NCBI GenBank assembly: GCA_012295275.1
Contig: CM022678.1
Location: 5,079,777 to 5,132,058 of the forward strand
DNA length: 52,282 nucleotides
Origin: Chrysomallon squamiferum
Lineage: Eukaryota; Mollusca; Gastropoda; Neomphalida; Peltospiridae
Direction of reading: 5' to 3'
In this document: one piece after another, positions 40,324 through 52,282 of the stretch
Numbering within the stretch: the stretch's first letter is position 1
How the letters are laid out: the number at the start of each line of letters is the position of its first letter
The notes under the pieces: model-generated
Told to the model about the DNA's origin: nothing
The model's input: only the letters and a program-made list of their open reading frames with translations
Databases searched by the model: none
Translations under genes and position numbers: made by a program

Positions 40324-40408
40324 ATGAAGGCTGTTTCAAATCTACCACTCTTTGCGAAACTTTTACTAGTTATTCTCACAACCGAGACAGCACTTTCTGA
40401 GCAATGTG
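40324..40408 (+). CDS. S3 signal-peptide exon
   Basis: 85 bp from ATG 40324 to G|GTAAGA. It encodes MKAVSNLPLFAKLLLVILTT then ETALSEQC: a basic start, hydrophobic core LLLVIL and small residues before EQC. The phase-1 donor joins the main exon at 41127, restoring a Glu codon. Same length and frame as the S2 signal exon. Confidence 0.85.
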
Positions 40409-40794
40409 GTAAGAACATCATGACTTCCTTTCTTGCTTACTCACTTTAATATTTATTATACTTTTATTTTCATATTGTTTAACTGTAATTTAAATAAAAC
40501 TATGTTAGAGACTGGACTTCTGTTTTAATATAGACGGTGATGTTGGGAAAGAAAAAAAAACGAAGGGTATAAATTAATAAAGGATTTCATTGTTCTCGTT
40601 ATTATACTTCCGATATGTAAACAGTAAAGTTACCTAGTGTGATATGTCTAGAGATGCAACACTTATAGGTAATGGCGTTTTCTGCTGATGCAAAAGGCTT
40701 TGATGTTGATGGAATACTGAAGGACACACTTAGTTCGTAAACCACTAAACAGCACCTCTGACGACTCGAACAGATAGCTATGAGTGTGCATCCC

Positions 40795-40862
<68 letters not shown>

Positions 40863-41126
40863 TAAAAATAAATAAAAGTACACCTGTTATTCTTATAATT
40901 TTGGAAAGACAAAATACGGCATTCACTGAGTTTGTAATATAAATATTTTACTCTCCTACTTTTTAATTAGCGATGATAGATTTCACCAGAAAAAAAAATA
41001 AAAATAAAAATAAAAAACATTTTAAAAAAATGTTCGGACCCTAGGTTCGATTTGGCTGAAGATGTGTTTCCCTCCATTAAATAGCGCCGATTTTATTAGT
41101 TTGGTCGATGATTTTTCACCTTTCAG
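40409..41126 (+). other. S3 intron between signal and main exons
   Basis: 718 bp, GT-AG, phase 1, homologous to 31139-31865. It contains (AAT)n at 40795-40860 and A-rich runs near 40990-41020. Confidence 0.8.
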
Positions 41127-42688
41127 AATTCTGTAGCAGTCGATGGCGTAAAGTTTATGAGAACGACGACAAAGGAGCAGCTGTTTCTGGTAGCTTTGAC
41201 GAGCTTTTGGCTGCTGTCAAACGGGCTGAACCTGTAAGATATCTAATTCCATCATTAGGAGCAGAAGGCTACGCTGGTAACTGTGACACGACTATTCCCT
41301 CCAGTGAAGTTATCGTTTTTGTTTCAACGTCATACATAAGTAAGTCCAGCTGGAAAACGTTTGAGAAAGAACCGTATCACCGCCTCTTAAGAATGTCCAC
41401 AATAGGACCGATACTTGAAAACAGGTTCAATGTGAACAACTTCACACAAAGAAGATACATCGAGTATAAAGCAGGAATCCAGTGGTTTGTTAAGAATTCA
41501 TCGTGCATTTCGCTGATTCTGGAACACAATGCGAGAGGCGAAGTAACTAATGGCTCATTAGAAACAGTAATCTCATCAGTCGTATCTGGACACGACATCA
41601 TAGAAACGTGGGTCAACGTATTGACGGAACCATTTCGAAACATAAAAGTGACCGAAGAGGGGATCGTCGTAGGACAACGTATCTGGGACGTAACGCTGAG
41701 AACAACTCCTCGTTGGGGCTTCACAGACGTCCACACAACCGGATTGTCTCTAATGTACTCTTATTTTCCCGGTCAGACGTATATTCAACGATTTAAAGTG
41801 CAGCCGAAGGGGAAGTGGTACGCCGACTCCTGCTGGAGACACGTGTTTACGAATGATGAAAATGGTGATGAAGTAGACGGATCTCTTTCTGAACTGATTT
41901 CTGCCGTTAAACGTGGGAACAGGGTGAAAGTTGTTATGGGAAACTTCTCCATTGAGGCGGACAGCGTGAGGACAAAATCGGGACAGATATCTGCTCAGCT
42001 TTTGAATCGTCTCTATGATGAAGAAGTGGATGGCAAATTGAAAGGATTTTGGTTCTGGCAGATGGCGCATACGACAGGAACAGTGGCGACACTTAAATAC
42101 TCCCTATTTAACGGTACTTCTGTTGGTGAAGAAACGGAAAAGAAAACAATCAAATGGTTTGTTGACACAAAACCATGGAAACATGTTTTGTCAACAAACA
42201 AAAGCGGCGATGTAGTATTTGGATCGAAAGCCGACTTGAGAAACGCTGTTGAAAATGGTGCTGACGTACGCGTGGTTCTTCAGATTGATTCCAGCAAACC
42301 AGCTTCAAACACTTCCAAGAAAAGACAGGATGACTGGCGGGAAATGGGCGGAGAAGATGGAGGGCTGTCGGACAGACACGGCGGGTCAGCTGACATGAAC
42401 GTAAGGAACAGGAGCTCACATGAATGTAAGGAACAGGAGTGGACATTCTTTAAGACTAGCAATCTGGAGTTAGGTCCTTCTGGAGAGGTTTCTGCCGAGT
42501 TACTTCAGAGTGTCAGTACTGAAGAAATGGGATCAAACGAACTGAAGATAAAGAAAGATGCCTTCTGGAAATACATGATCGTCACTACACAAGGTGATGT
42601 CGACGTCTCTCAGAGAGGTATAGGAGTAAGCAGAAACGACGGTCACTTTTCTGTTAAATATGCCATCAAATGGTTTGTCAACTATTAA
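41127..42688 (+). CDS. S3 main exon, secreted four-repeat protein
   Basis: 1562 bp after acceptor CTTTCAG, the same length as in S2; full protein 548 aa, family not recognised. The four repeats end at QWFV, KWYAD, KWFVD and KWFVNY at the same positions as in S2. By hand count against S2, repeats 1 and 2 are about 60% and 53% identical, repeats 3 and 4 about 92% and 96%. Extra sequons relative to S2 include NFT (repeat 1) and NRS (repeat 4 insert). The ATG at 41108 lies in the intron (its MIFHLS reads the pyrimidine tract) and is not the start. AATAAA at 42769-42774. Probably an extracellular glycoprotein; its role is unknown. Confidence 0.85.
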
Positions 42689-43359
42689 CTTTTGAACCTT
42701 ACCACACACACACACACAATTACACACGGAGACACACACACACACACATACATATAGAAGCATTTAATAATAAAGGAAACTAAAGTTGCTGTTGTTGTTG
42801 TTGTTGTTGCTCTTCTTCTTCTTCTTCTTCATCTTCTTCTTCTTCTTCATCTTCTTCTTCTTCTTCTTCTTCTTATTATTATTATTATTACTAATTGTTT
42901 TAACTCTAGCTCTGGCTTTTGAATGTTTCTATGTGTTCCGTGTTTCTGCTGAATGTAGCGTATATACAGCTTTTTTTTCATTACGAAAACGAAAGTTTAC
43001 TGTTGAAAGTGTTCCCTTTTTTCTTTTATTTTCAAGGCCGAAAGTTTTTCAAATAACATTCAATGATTTAATAACACATAGGCTGTTTTCGGCGTAAAAT
43101 AGGGAGACTAAACTAAGTAATTTTTAACTCTTTATATTGCATCGACTTTTTTATCGATGCAGTCTTACTTACAATAGAATATACTAAAATAAAATTAAAT
43201 AAATGTTCTCAAATGTCATAATGACTTAAAATAGCTATTTGCATGGATATTTCAAAGCGATTCACAATGACAATTGGTCTTAATAAAGGATTTAATAAAG
43301 AGGGTCGAAAAAATAGTGTTTAACTGTTAATTTTCTTCATTTTGCTAAATCCTTTTATA

Positions 43360-43376
<17 letters not shown>

Positions 43377-43441
<65 letters not shown>
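43377..43441 (+). repeat. (TA)n tract in S3 3' flank
   Basis: About 65 bp of TA preceded by TG repeats. The homologous tracts after S1 and S2 are about 28 and 37 bp. Confidence 0.95.
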
Positions 43442-43450
<9 letters not shown>

Positions 43451-44816
43451 GTATGTATTAATTACTTGTATTTCATTTTGTGTTCCTACCCGTTATGTAA
43501 TTAATTACTTCATCGAATAACAACATAAAAATTCAGAACTTAATATCATTAAGAGAAGGATACACATGCGTTATAAATACGAAAGCTCATTTTTCATTCT
43601 CGCAGCATTTTTCCATCTTTTGCAAGAATAGTGGAAAATATTAAAATAAATACGAGGTTCATCTACAGCTTCGTCATTTCGTGCATGAAATTATTAGTAA
43701 AATAGATTTTGTTTGAGTCACGGCTATGAGAAAAAATTACTAGTCCTGTTTCAACATGACAGCTTGTTTCTGTTTCAAATATTCCTTTCAGCACATCGAT
43801 AAAAATGTCTGAGTTAATTAAAACTATGACTCAACACGCCTACAGCGTTATCCAATTCTCACTACAAAACTTGTTTATTTTATCAAGTCTATAACAGATG
43901 AAAATTTCACTCATTTTTCGATGGTCTGTGCCGATAAGGTTAAATTCAGATAAATGTCAAACAGATTTAGTGTTGTAGAAATAAATGAAAGAAACATACT
44001 TACAGAATCAAATCGATCGTGGATAATCAAGAATTTAAGAAATCTGAACCCATACTTCAGTAGTAATATTTCAATTAAAGAAAATGTAATAATGATCCAG
44101 TCTGTTAAGCACATTTTTGGAGATATGTGTAGGAAATGACATCACGAAAGAAACTGAAAGAATCAGTCTGGTTTTATTTATGTTATTTTAATGCGACTGA
44201 GGTAACGCGTTAAGGTGTTAGTGTAGTGTTAAAGAAAGAAAGAAAAGAAAACAAGTTGTCACTAACAATTTAATAGTGCAGTTGAATTTTTATTATTCCT
44301 GTATAAAGCTTCATAAGATTCTACTTTCAGAAATACATTACGAAGTGCAGGTTAACATTACAAAATCCGGAAAGCTCCGGACCTTATGAGTGCCGGATTT
44401 AAAAAAATTTGGATATTTTTTGGTTATATATGCTATGTATATTTAAGAGAAAATTACTACCTGTATACTGCAGCAGATAAATGATAAAATGAGAACGATT
44501 GAGCAAGAACGCCTGTTAGCTGATTCTGAGTACAGCGCCATCAAAACATAAACGGCGCCTCTAGAAAAGAATGGCCCGCAAACACGGTAAATTTGAAAAT
44601 CCGCTCTGAAATCCATCCAGATCTGACACAAACATTTCACTGATTTCCATCACTCTATACTTGCATGAAAAATGGCCCAATCGTTTTAATGCCTATTACA
44701 TCACCCAAAGAAAACAATTCATTGTTTGCGCACCATTCGTGCAAAATGATAATATCACTGAACATTATGATTCATCCTGCTGGCCTTTAAGTACACTACT
44801 TGTATATATTACAGCT

Positions 44817-44817
44817 T

Positions 44818-44884
<67 letters not shown>

Positions 44885-44885
44885 C

Positions 44886-44932
<47 letters not shown>
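44817..44932 (+). repeat. (CA)n(TA)n compound microsatellite
   Basis: About 60 bp of CA followed by CATA and TA units. Confidence 0.95.
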
Positions 44933-44935
<3 letters not shown>

Positions 44936-45226
44936 ACTATCAGAAATATATGATCAAGTATAAGCTGACCATCTAGAATCCTAGATGAAACAAAAACATA
45001 TTCTGGATTTCCATCTGTGTATGCTCTTATGACAAAAGGGTCCAAAATTACAAGAATATGATAAACTTCATAACTACGCAATTCATACTGAAAACTTTAC
45101 TCACTACTACAACAATACTACAACAACAAACTGCCGCCAATCAGTGAAACTTTGTGATTACAGTTATTCTTGATGGTGTTACAAATAGCTCTATAGAAGT
45201 GGGGGCAATTGTTTATATTTTTATTT

Positions 45227-45261
<35 letters not shown>

Positions 45262-45710
45262 TTTGTTATTTATTTATTTATTTATTTCGTTACTTACTTA
45301 ATTAATTAAGTATTCATTGTATTACTACTAGCATCGACACGTCATTAGCAGTCAAGAAGAACATATCAATTACTTTCTCATTTTCATCCTGTTTCATTCA
45401 TTCCGAATTTTCGAGGTTACCAGATAGAAAACAACAATTAGCTTTTTGAAGTATCGCATTTGTTAAGATATTTGTTTTCATTATCATTATAATTTTATTT
45501 ATATCATTTCCATTTTTATTTTATTTTTACCTAGTTTAATTATTTAATTATTTACTTTCTTGGCAGTGATGAAAAAAAAATATTCGGTCTATTTAGTAAA
45601 ACGACCGTGTATTTTAGCAAATATTTACGTTGAATTTATAAACGAATGCTAGTAAGACATATTTCTTTTTCAGTTATTATATTTCTTTTCTTATCTTTTT
45701 ATGTATGTAC

Positions 45711-45765
<55 letters not shown>

Positions 45766-46733
45766 AATGTATGTGACAAGGGGAATAACTCCTGTGGTGT
45801 ATTCACTGGAAGGTGACTCCAAGGGTCAAAGAAATGAAGCATATTTCAAGGGAATTAACTCTATTATTAATATTGTATCGTATGGTTTCTTGTCATTCAT
45901 TTACGTATCCTTTGGGATGCATATTCAAAACACAGCGCTGTTGGTAGACATAGAAACATTGTCCAAAAATCACACAGGATCTTTCCGATAACTTTACCAT
46001 AAAATGAGCTAAAAATAACATTGAAGTTTAATAGAAAATGCTTTCTTTCTTTCTTTGTAATCATAAATGGACTAGTCGTTTTATTTATTTTGGATGTTTT
46101 GGACGATAAACGAAAAACATTAGATATATACAGTTTTGAAAATCGTACCAAATCGTAGTGGAATAAATAAAGAAAAATCAATAACAGATAGTGCTAAATA
46201 TTTTAAATATTTCTAACTGTACCTATATAAAATAAATAAATTTGGATGAAATAAATACTTTTTTAACTGTTTTGATTGACTGTTCACACTGCCATACAGT
46301 TTCAGTTTTCTTTAGTTAGTTTTCACTTAATATTTATTTACACTAATTTACCTAGATCACAAATAATTTAAAGATCGGTATTTATCAAAAGAAGTAGTTA
46401 TCATCAGACATGCTCGCAAAACGATTGAATTCAAGACACCGTGGAAGCAAAGAGATATTAATTAAAAATAGTATATGACCCGAATCCGGGTGTTGACATT
46501 TTTCAGGACTTTAGACGTCACCGCGAGTAGGTCAGTTTCTTCAGGAGATTTTTCTGCCTGAAAAACATAACTAAAAGCAACAAAAGAAGCAAAACAAAGA
46601 AATAAAACAGATATAGAAATACAAACACACACTCACACAGACACACAAATCCTTAACATAACCTGAACACGTTTCCAGCTAAATCAAATTGGGTTCATTT
46701 CATCATGTTAACTGATGAATTTTCACCTTCCAG

Positions 46734-47200
46734 ATTTCTGCGACAGTCAATGGTGTAAGGTATACGAGAACGACGAACAAGAAACAGCCGTTACTGGCAG
46801 CTGTAACGATCTTTATAATGCTGTTAGACGGGGAAACTTGTCAAATATCTAAATCCATCTCTAGGAGAGATGGGCTTCGTTGGTAACTGTGAAACTAATT
46901 TTCGTCTCTCTGGTTTTATCTATTTTCATTCAGCGTCATACTGAAGAGGGTGTAGCTGGAACGTATTTGATGAACAGTATCACGGCTCTTAAGGTTAGCC
47001 ACTGAAGGAAAAATATGGGGAATAAGGAACAACGAGAACAACTCTAGGAAATAATCTCATGAGTTTTATCTGGACATGATATTACAGAAACGCGATTTAG
47101 CTGTAGTTCTGTTTGAGAAGAAACGGCAAAGGAAATAATCAGATAGTTTGTTGATGCAAGACCATGGACAAAGATTTTGTCAAAAAACATCGTGCTCAGA
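46734..47200 (+). pseudogene. Decayed fourth copy of the secreted repeat gene (S-psi4)
   Basis: The acceptor TTCCAG and the start of the main exon are recognisable (FCDSQWCKVYENDEQETAVTGSCNDLYNAV), but a 1-bp deletion near 46839 leads to a TAA. Further pieces match repeat 1 (GNCETNF; 'tatcacggctcttaag'), repeat 2 (VSGHDIT) and the end of repeat 3 (VDARPWTKILSKN), separated by deletions. Repeat 4 is nearly gone. No signal exon was found upstream. The 3' flank (about 47200-47580) keeps the trinucleotide tract and the diverged 'cgaaaaYgaaagYtt' region of the other copies. Confidence 0.8.
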
Positions 47201-47361
47201 CTAGTAACAATAAAGGAAACGAAATTTTGTTTTGTCTTTTTTCTGTTGTTGTTGATTGTTCTGCTTCTTTTTCATCTGATTATTATTATTATTGTTATTA
47301 TTGTTATTATTATTATTATTATTGTTGTTATTATTATTAATACTACTATTATTATTATTAT

Positions 47362-47399
<38 letters not shown>

Positions 47400-47892
47400 T
47401 AACTATGAACTGGCTTGTGAACATTTGTCCATATACCTCCATGTTTCTGCAGAAGGTAATTTATTTGCAGTTTTCCAATTCCGAAAATGAAAGCTTATTA
47501 TTGATGATCCTTCTTTCTTCTTTTATTTCCAAATCACAAAATGTCTCAAGTTTAATTTCATCCAATTAAACATAATTTTGGGTTTACCCTGTTTATCTTT
47601 TGTTTCTTTACTCGTCTCACTGGCTACTAATTAATAAATAAAAAATAAAGTAAAAATAAAAATAAAAATTAAGATCATTACCGACATGAGACTGTAAACG
47701 AATGATACATTACACACACACACACACACACCAGTTTATTATATTAATTTATTTTTATCATAATAATTACTTTTTATTTGTTATGTTTTACAAAACACAT
47801 TTTATATATATATGTATGTACGTATGTATGTGTATATGTGTGTATGTGTGTTTGTGTTTGTATGTGTATGTATGTATGAATGTATATATATA

Positions 47893-47933
<41 letters not shown>

Positions 47934-47934
47934 A

Positions 47935-47994
<60 letters not shown>

Positions 47995-48996
47995 TATTCG
48001 TTTTCATCTTCACAGAAAAACTTCAAAAAAAAAATAATTAGTGTAATAATGATGAAACAGATTGCTCAATGTTTAATTAGCTGTGATCCCATGCATGAAT
48101 CGTGCAAAAATATAAATATAGATTAAAAGGATAATTAAAAAGAAATCTGTCGCAACTAACATACGTTCATCTCTTTCGTTTAGAAATAATCAATATTCCA
48201 TTATCCATCTTTGTTCATTTTATTTTGTTCATAATATCGTTTGTCCTTCTTGATATCTTACTCTGTGAATAGAGAATAATTTTGTTCATTATTGCTTTCC
48301 AAACAGGTTCCTAATTATAGGGGATCATTTTTTTGTAGTCTATATATCTATCATCTTGATATGTGTGTGTGTGTGGTAAGTTAGACTTTTTAATTAGTAT
48401 GATTTCAAACGCGGAGATTGCAGAGTTACAGAATATCCGAATCAGATGGGTACAGTGTTTAAATAAAAACAAACAAACAAACAAAGAAACAAGAACAAAT
48501 AAATAAATAAATAAATAAATATAATATTATAATAAAATAGGTGGGTCAGAAAAAAAAAGAAAAAAAGAAAAATCAGAAAACATTCTGTTATCATGTTTAA
48601 TGAATATATCGACCATTTCATTATAAAGAAATGTAATATAGAAATGAAAAGTTGCATATTATACGCTAATAAATACAGTAATGCCGAAACAGCAAGTTTA
48701 CAAAATAGTTTAGTATTCATAAATTAAATTTCATAACCATGAATAGCAAAACTTAAAACAGATTTTATGAACTAGAGACCTTGCAGTTGGATATCACAGA
48801 TTTCACTAATTAACCTGATTGATCAATTAAGGGTTATGTGTGTATATATACACACACACATACATCAAACACACACACACACACATATATATCAACGCTA
48901 TTCATGTTTTTGAAACATTATTACTAGGAAAGGCTGATAATAATGCTGAAATATAAAATTTTAATTTGTTCCTTTCATTGCATGGATATTATCTTA

Positions 48997-49046
<50 letters not shown>

Positions 49047-49784
49047 CACAAAGTCTCTACAGAGTATATACAGGTTACATCAAATTGATCAACAAATCAC
49101 ACAGAGTATACGGCTCAAACAAAGATAATGCATAATTGCCTAATAATATCCGCCAACTCCTCACTCATATCCCTTTCTTCTCATTGTTCTGTGTGGTCTA
49201 TGTGTCTCTCTCTGTGTTATTTTCTCTTTTACTTAAATAACCACGTCGCGGACTTCTCTGAAGTCAGCAGGGCGTAGCTGATAAAAATGTATTTTGTCTC
49301 TACCTGATGATCTTTAATTGTTAGATGATTTCTGTAATTCAATTACTGTTAACTAACTGTAGATATTTAATTAATACATATTGCTAGGAATATTTGTAAA
49401 AATGAATGGTTGATATATTTACTTACTTTAAGGGTATATATATATATATATATATATATAGGTTAATTTCGAGATGTTAAACTATATTAAAGTAAGCCAT
49501 TTAGGCAAATATTAAATATGTTACCGACATTTTCAAAAACTGTACCTTGAAAGTACAAAAATATAAAATATTATAAAAAGTAAAAAAAAAAAAAAAAAAA
49601 AGTAGCTACCAGCGAATTCTACAAGTAAGTATGAACTAAATTGCAATCCGTGACTTAGTAAATAAGTTAGGACCAATTCCTATGTTAAATATTACTGAGA
49701 AAACATTCTACAGCTTGATGAAGACTCTATTAGGTATGGCTAAGGACCCTGCTATGTAAGAAAAACGGTTTACCGTCATAGCGG

Positions 49785-50110
49785 TTACTCAGTACGAGCG
49801 TAGTACTTTTACGTTATGTACCATACTCAAGAAGAAGGAGTGGATATAGGCTATAACTCCAGTCAAAGGCGTTAAAATAACTTCTAAGCTGCGGACGTTT
49901 CTCCATGAAATGATGGAGATACTATAACACTGTAGAAAACCATTTTTTTTTTTTTTTGCATTCTCCTTCATTTCCTTTTTATAAAATATTTTTCTTTCAT
50001 GCATATGTTTTCTCGAAAGAAATTGGGTTATTTTTGAGGGGCTGGAACGGACTAACGGTATTTCAATTAATTTCATTTGGGAAAATTGATTTGATATACG
50101 ACCAAAACTC
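49785..50110 (+). mobile_element. Second Tigger-like relic, truncated
   Basis: Matches the 3' two-fifths of the 21312-22091 element: 'cagtacgagcgtagtactttt', 'aaggcgttaaaata', 'taagctgcggac', 'taatttcatttgggaaaat'. The left terminal repeat is missing and the right end fades after 'cagtcac.aaacgaatt'. Confidence 0.7.
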
Positions 50111-50130
50111 AGTCACTAAACGAATTGTTG

Positions 50131-50166
<36 letters not shown>

Positions 50167-50579
50167 CATCATCAATACTATAAACGAAAAACATGTATTC
50201 ATGTATGGTAGCCAGTTCTCTCTCTCTCTCTCTCTCTGCATATGCATATATATACATATATATATATATTATATGTAAAAGAGTGAAAAAAGTATATGAT
50301 AACTGGAATATAATAGAAATTAAAATAATATAATATCCATGGATCAGAAAAACATTGCCGTATTTTATATATGTTTTTTACAATACTTTATTTATTTATT
50401 CATTGTGTATATGCATTTGCAGAGAGAGAGAGAGACAGAGAGAAAAAGATGACTACTATACATAAATAAATGTTTTACGTTTATATGTATATGATTTTGC
50501 AGTACTAATAAAAAAAATCTATTCTTATGATTTACTTTTAATTATCTATATGTGTGTATGTTTATATATATATAATGTA

Positions 50580-51127
50580 AATAATAATTTGTAAAACACA
50601 TATTAAAGAGGAGTCTGCTAAAGGATTAAAAATGCTATTTAACACGTTATTTGTCTGTGATAGGTTTTTCAAACTGAGATGTCATGAAAAAAGAAACAAC
50701 AACATCTAGGCTGAAGATAGAAAAAATAACAAAATAAAATCAATTAATTAATTAATAATAATAATAGAAAAATGTATTAACATCTGAGACCTTCTACATC
50801 TAATATGCAAAAACAAAACATAAAATAAAAACATATGTATGCCAAAAGCCAAATAATTTCTACATTTTACATTACTTTTTCGGCCAAGACAAAAAAAAAA
50901 ATAAATAAAAGGAAATATACGAATACAATTTTTTTTGTTTGTTGAGAAAACCTGTACTAAGTCCCATCTTTAACAGTTTATCCAAAACAGATGTTAATTT
51001 AATTTCATTTACTGCAATAAATTCTTACAGATTCGTCTGATTAACGGCTGATCAATATTTTGGATATCATAGATACGTCTCTAACACTGTAATTTAAGCC
51101 CTAGTGCAACACACACAGACACACACA

Positions 51128-51194
<67 letters not shown>

Positions 51195-52282
51195 CATTCG
51201 TATCTAGTATCTTGTGATAATAAAATAATTCATATTATTCATGCCTTTTTAATTGATAATAGAAGGCACATGAATAGCAGTTAACTGAGACCTGAGCTAA
51301 GTTCTTAAAAGATATTTTTCAAATATGACGTGTAACCAATGGGAAGATACCATCTCGTCTGGTCCTAAGATTCACACGTTTTATTTTTCGTCAGAAATCT
51401 ATTTTCTGTAATTAAGGCTCAGATTATTTACGAATGAACTGATTGAACAAAATAATTATTATTCAAAACTTAATATTACAATAATAATTGGATAACTTTA
51501 AGTTCGTTCATAATAATTTAAGCTATTCCAAATGTGGTTTTTTTCACAAAGTAATATATCTAGATGAACATATCAAGTGATATAAAATGAATATGTGTAT
51601 TTGCACTGGATAACATAATATTGATTATTGCGAAATCAAAACGGTAGACGTGTCTTACTTGTGACAGATTTACTTTAATTTATTACATTTTGTATCTTTC
51701 TGTTTTCTTCTTAGTCTTCTAAATTTTGAGCTGGCAACGGTCTACGATGAGATACATGGTATCAAATCAAACAATATTGTTAAAGTATCTAATTATATAA
51801 AAAATATATATGTTAATTATAATTTGTAAAACAGATGTTAAAGAGCAGTCTGGTAAAAGAATAAAAATGCTATTTAACATGTTATTTGTCCAAGACAGGT
51901 TTTTCAAACTGAGATGTCATGAAGAAAAAGAAACAACAAAAATAAAACATCAAAAAGACAACAAAAAACCCCAAAAAAACACAAATTTGTTGTATCTAGA
52001 CAGAAGATAGAAAAGATAATAAAATAAAATAAATTAATTAATTAATAATAATAATAAAAAAAAGTGTATTAAAATCTGAGACCTTCTACATCTAATATGC
52101 AAAACAAAACATAAAATAAAGACATAAATATGCCTAAAGTTAAAGAATTTCTACATTTTAGAGTAGTTTTTCGCCCACGTAAAAAAAAAAAAAAATCTAC
52201 GATTACAATTTTTTTTTGATAAAACCTGTACTAAATCCCATCTTGAACAGTTTGTCTACAGCAGATGTTAATGTGATTTCAT
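50580..52282. repeat. Tandem duplication of spacer, period about 1.29 kb
   Basis: The blocks 'tttttcaaactgagatgtca' and 'atctgagaccttctacatct' occur in order at 50668/50782 and again at 51900/52074. The second copy runs off the window. Confidence 0.75.
51108..51193 (+). repeat. (CA)n(TA)n compound microsatellite
   Basis: CA run interrupted twice by GA at its start, ending in TA units. Confidence 0.95.

Larger units (their letters stand above)
32886..42146 (+). repeat. Tandem array unit 2 (9.3 kb)
   Basis: S2 3' end, spacer, and S3 up to repeat 3. The spacer is alignable with unit 1 but has many small indels; for example, unit 1 has about 100 bp around 25460-25680 that unit 2 lacks, and unit 2 has about 560 bp (35330-35940) that unit 1 lacks. 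Confidence 0.85.
42689..46733. other. Shortened spacer between S3 and S-psi4
   Basis: 42689-44480 matches the starts of the other spacers; the rest is mostly unrelated. It holds CTT repeats (42808-42875), (TG)n(TA)n (43361-43441), (CA)n(TA)n (44817-44932), (TTTA)n (45222-45288) and (GT)n (45713-45761). 45779-45880 contains 'aaggggaataactcc' and 'aagggaattaactct', a word pattern common in molluscan repeats. No gene identified. Confidence 0.55.
47201..52282. other. Degenerate array remnants and simple repeats
   Basis: Pieces of the S spacer recur: about 48900-48960 matches 29410-29480, and 50580-50880 and 51800-52200 match 26500-26790. Tracts: ATT/AGT (47277-47399), GTAT/TA (47808-47928), ATT (47936-47990), TA (49000-49044, 49436-49461), CT (50218-50237), CA/TA (51108-51193). 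No gene identified. Confidence 0.55.

Noticed and set aside
41108-41126. S3 start at ATG 41108
   Set aside because: It lies in the intron before CTTTCAG; the S2 intron has no matching ATG in frame.
45767-45991. 74-aa ORF
   Set aside because: Single copy with no recognisable domain; it overlaps a repeat-like word and starts in a GT microsatellite.

Overview
This window is AT-rich, microsatellite-laden animal DNA with spliced genes. All coding exons are short relative to introns and spacers, splice sites are GT-AG, and there is no bacterial-style operon structure. The density of (ATT)n, (CA)n, (TA)n and (CT)n tracts, Tigger/pogo-like transposon relics, and dispersed 'aagggRataactc'-like words fits a mollusc, most likely a gastropod. 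That assignment is inference only. An exact 200-N run at 23583-23782 is a scaffold gap.

Region 1 (1-16.7 kb) is a local expansion of FkbM-type (Methyltransf_21) SAM-dependent methyltransferase genes. F1 (+, 1189-2079) has lost its N-terminal hydrophobic segment. F-psi (-, 3464-3887) is a clear pseudogene. F2, F3 and F4 (-, 6753-7751, 10713-11711, 15016-16014) are intact at 332 aa. Each CDS lies in one exon preceded by a splice acceptor, and in F1, F-psi, F2 and F4 that acceptor directly abuts an (ATT)n microsatellite. F1 is inverted relative to the others. Spacers are duplicated with the genes, and one 3' flank microsatellite ranges from about 4 to about 113 dinucleotide units between copies.

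Region 2 (17.4-22.6 kb) holds two GC-rich exons on the minus strand. They encode an FN3 domain (22218-22535) and a SPRY/B30.2-like domain (17435-18108). Intron phases match (phase 1), so they can be joined as the end of one gene, an order known from class I TRIM (MID1-like) and FSD1 proteins. The long intron holds a 54-bp minisatellite and a Tigger-like element.

Region 3 (23.8-47.2 kb) is a tandem array, period about 9.1-9.3 kb, of a secreted protein family I do not recognise. Two complete genes (S2, S3) each encode 548 aa: a separate signal-peptide exon, then one large exon encoding four divergent internal repeats that end in KWFV/KWYAD-type motifs. S1 is cut by the assembly gap and carries a frameshift, and S-psi4 is a decayed relic. 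S2 and S3 share a TATA box, a candidate 5' UTR exon and a strong donor. Repeats 3-4 are nearly identical between genes, while repeats 1-2 differ at about 40-47% of positions.

Region 4 (47.2-52.3 kb) contains degenerate pieces of the array spacer, a second Tigger relic and simple repeats. I see no gene there.

Possible link (inference): the FkbM proteins have a secretory-type N-terminus, the S proteins are secreted and carry several N-glycosylation sequons, and gastropod glycans are known to be O-methylated. A glycan methyltransferase cluster beside a secreted glycoprotein cluster is a testable idea, not a demonstrated system.
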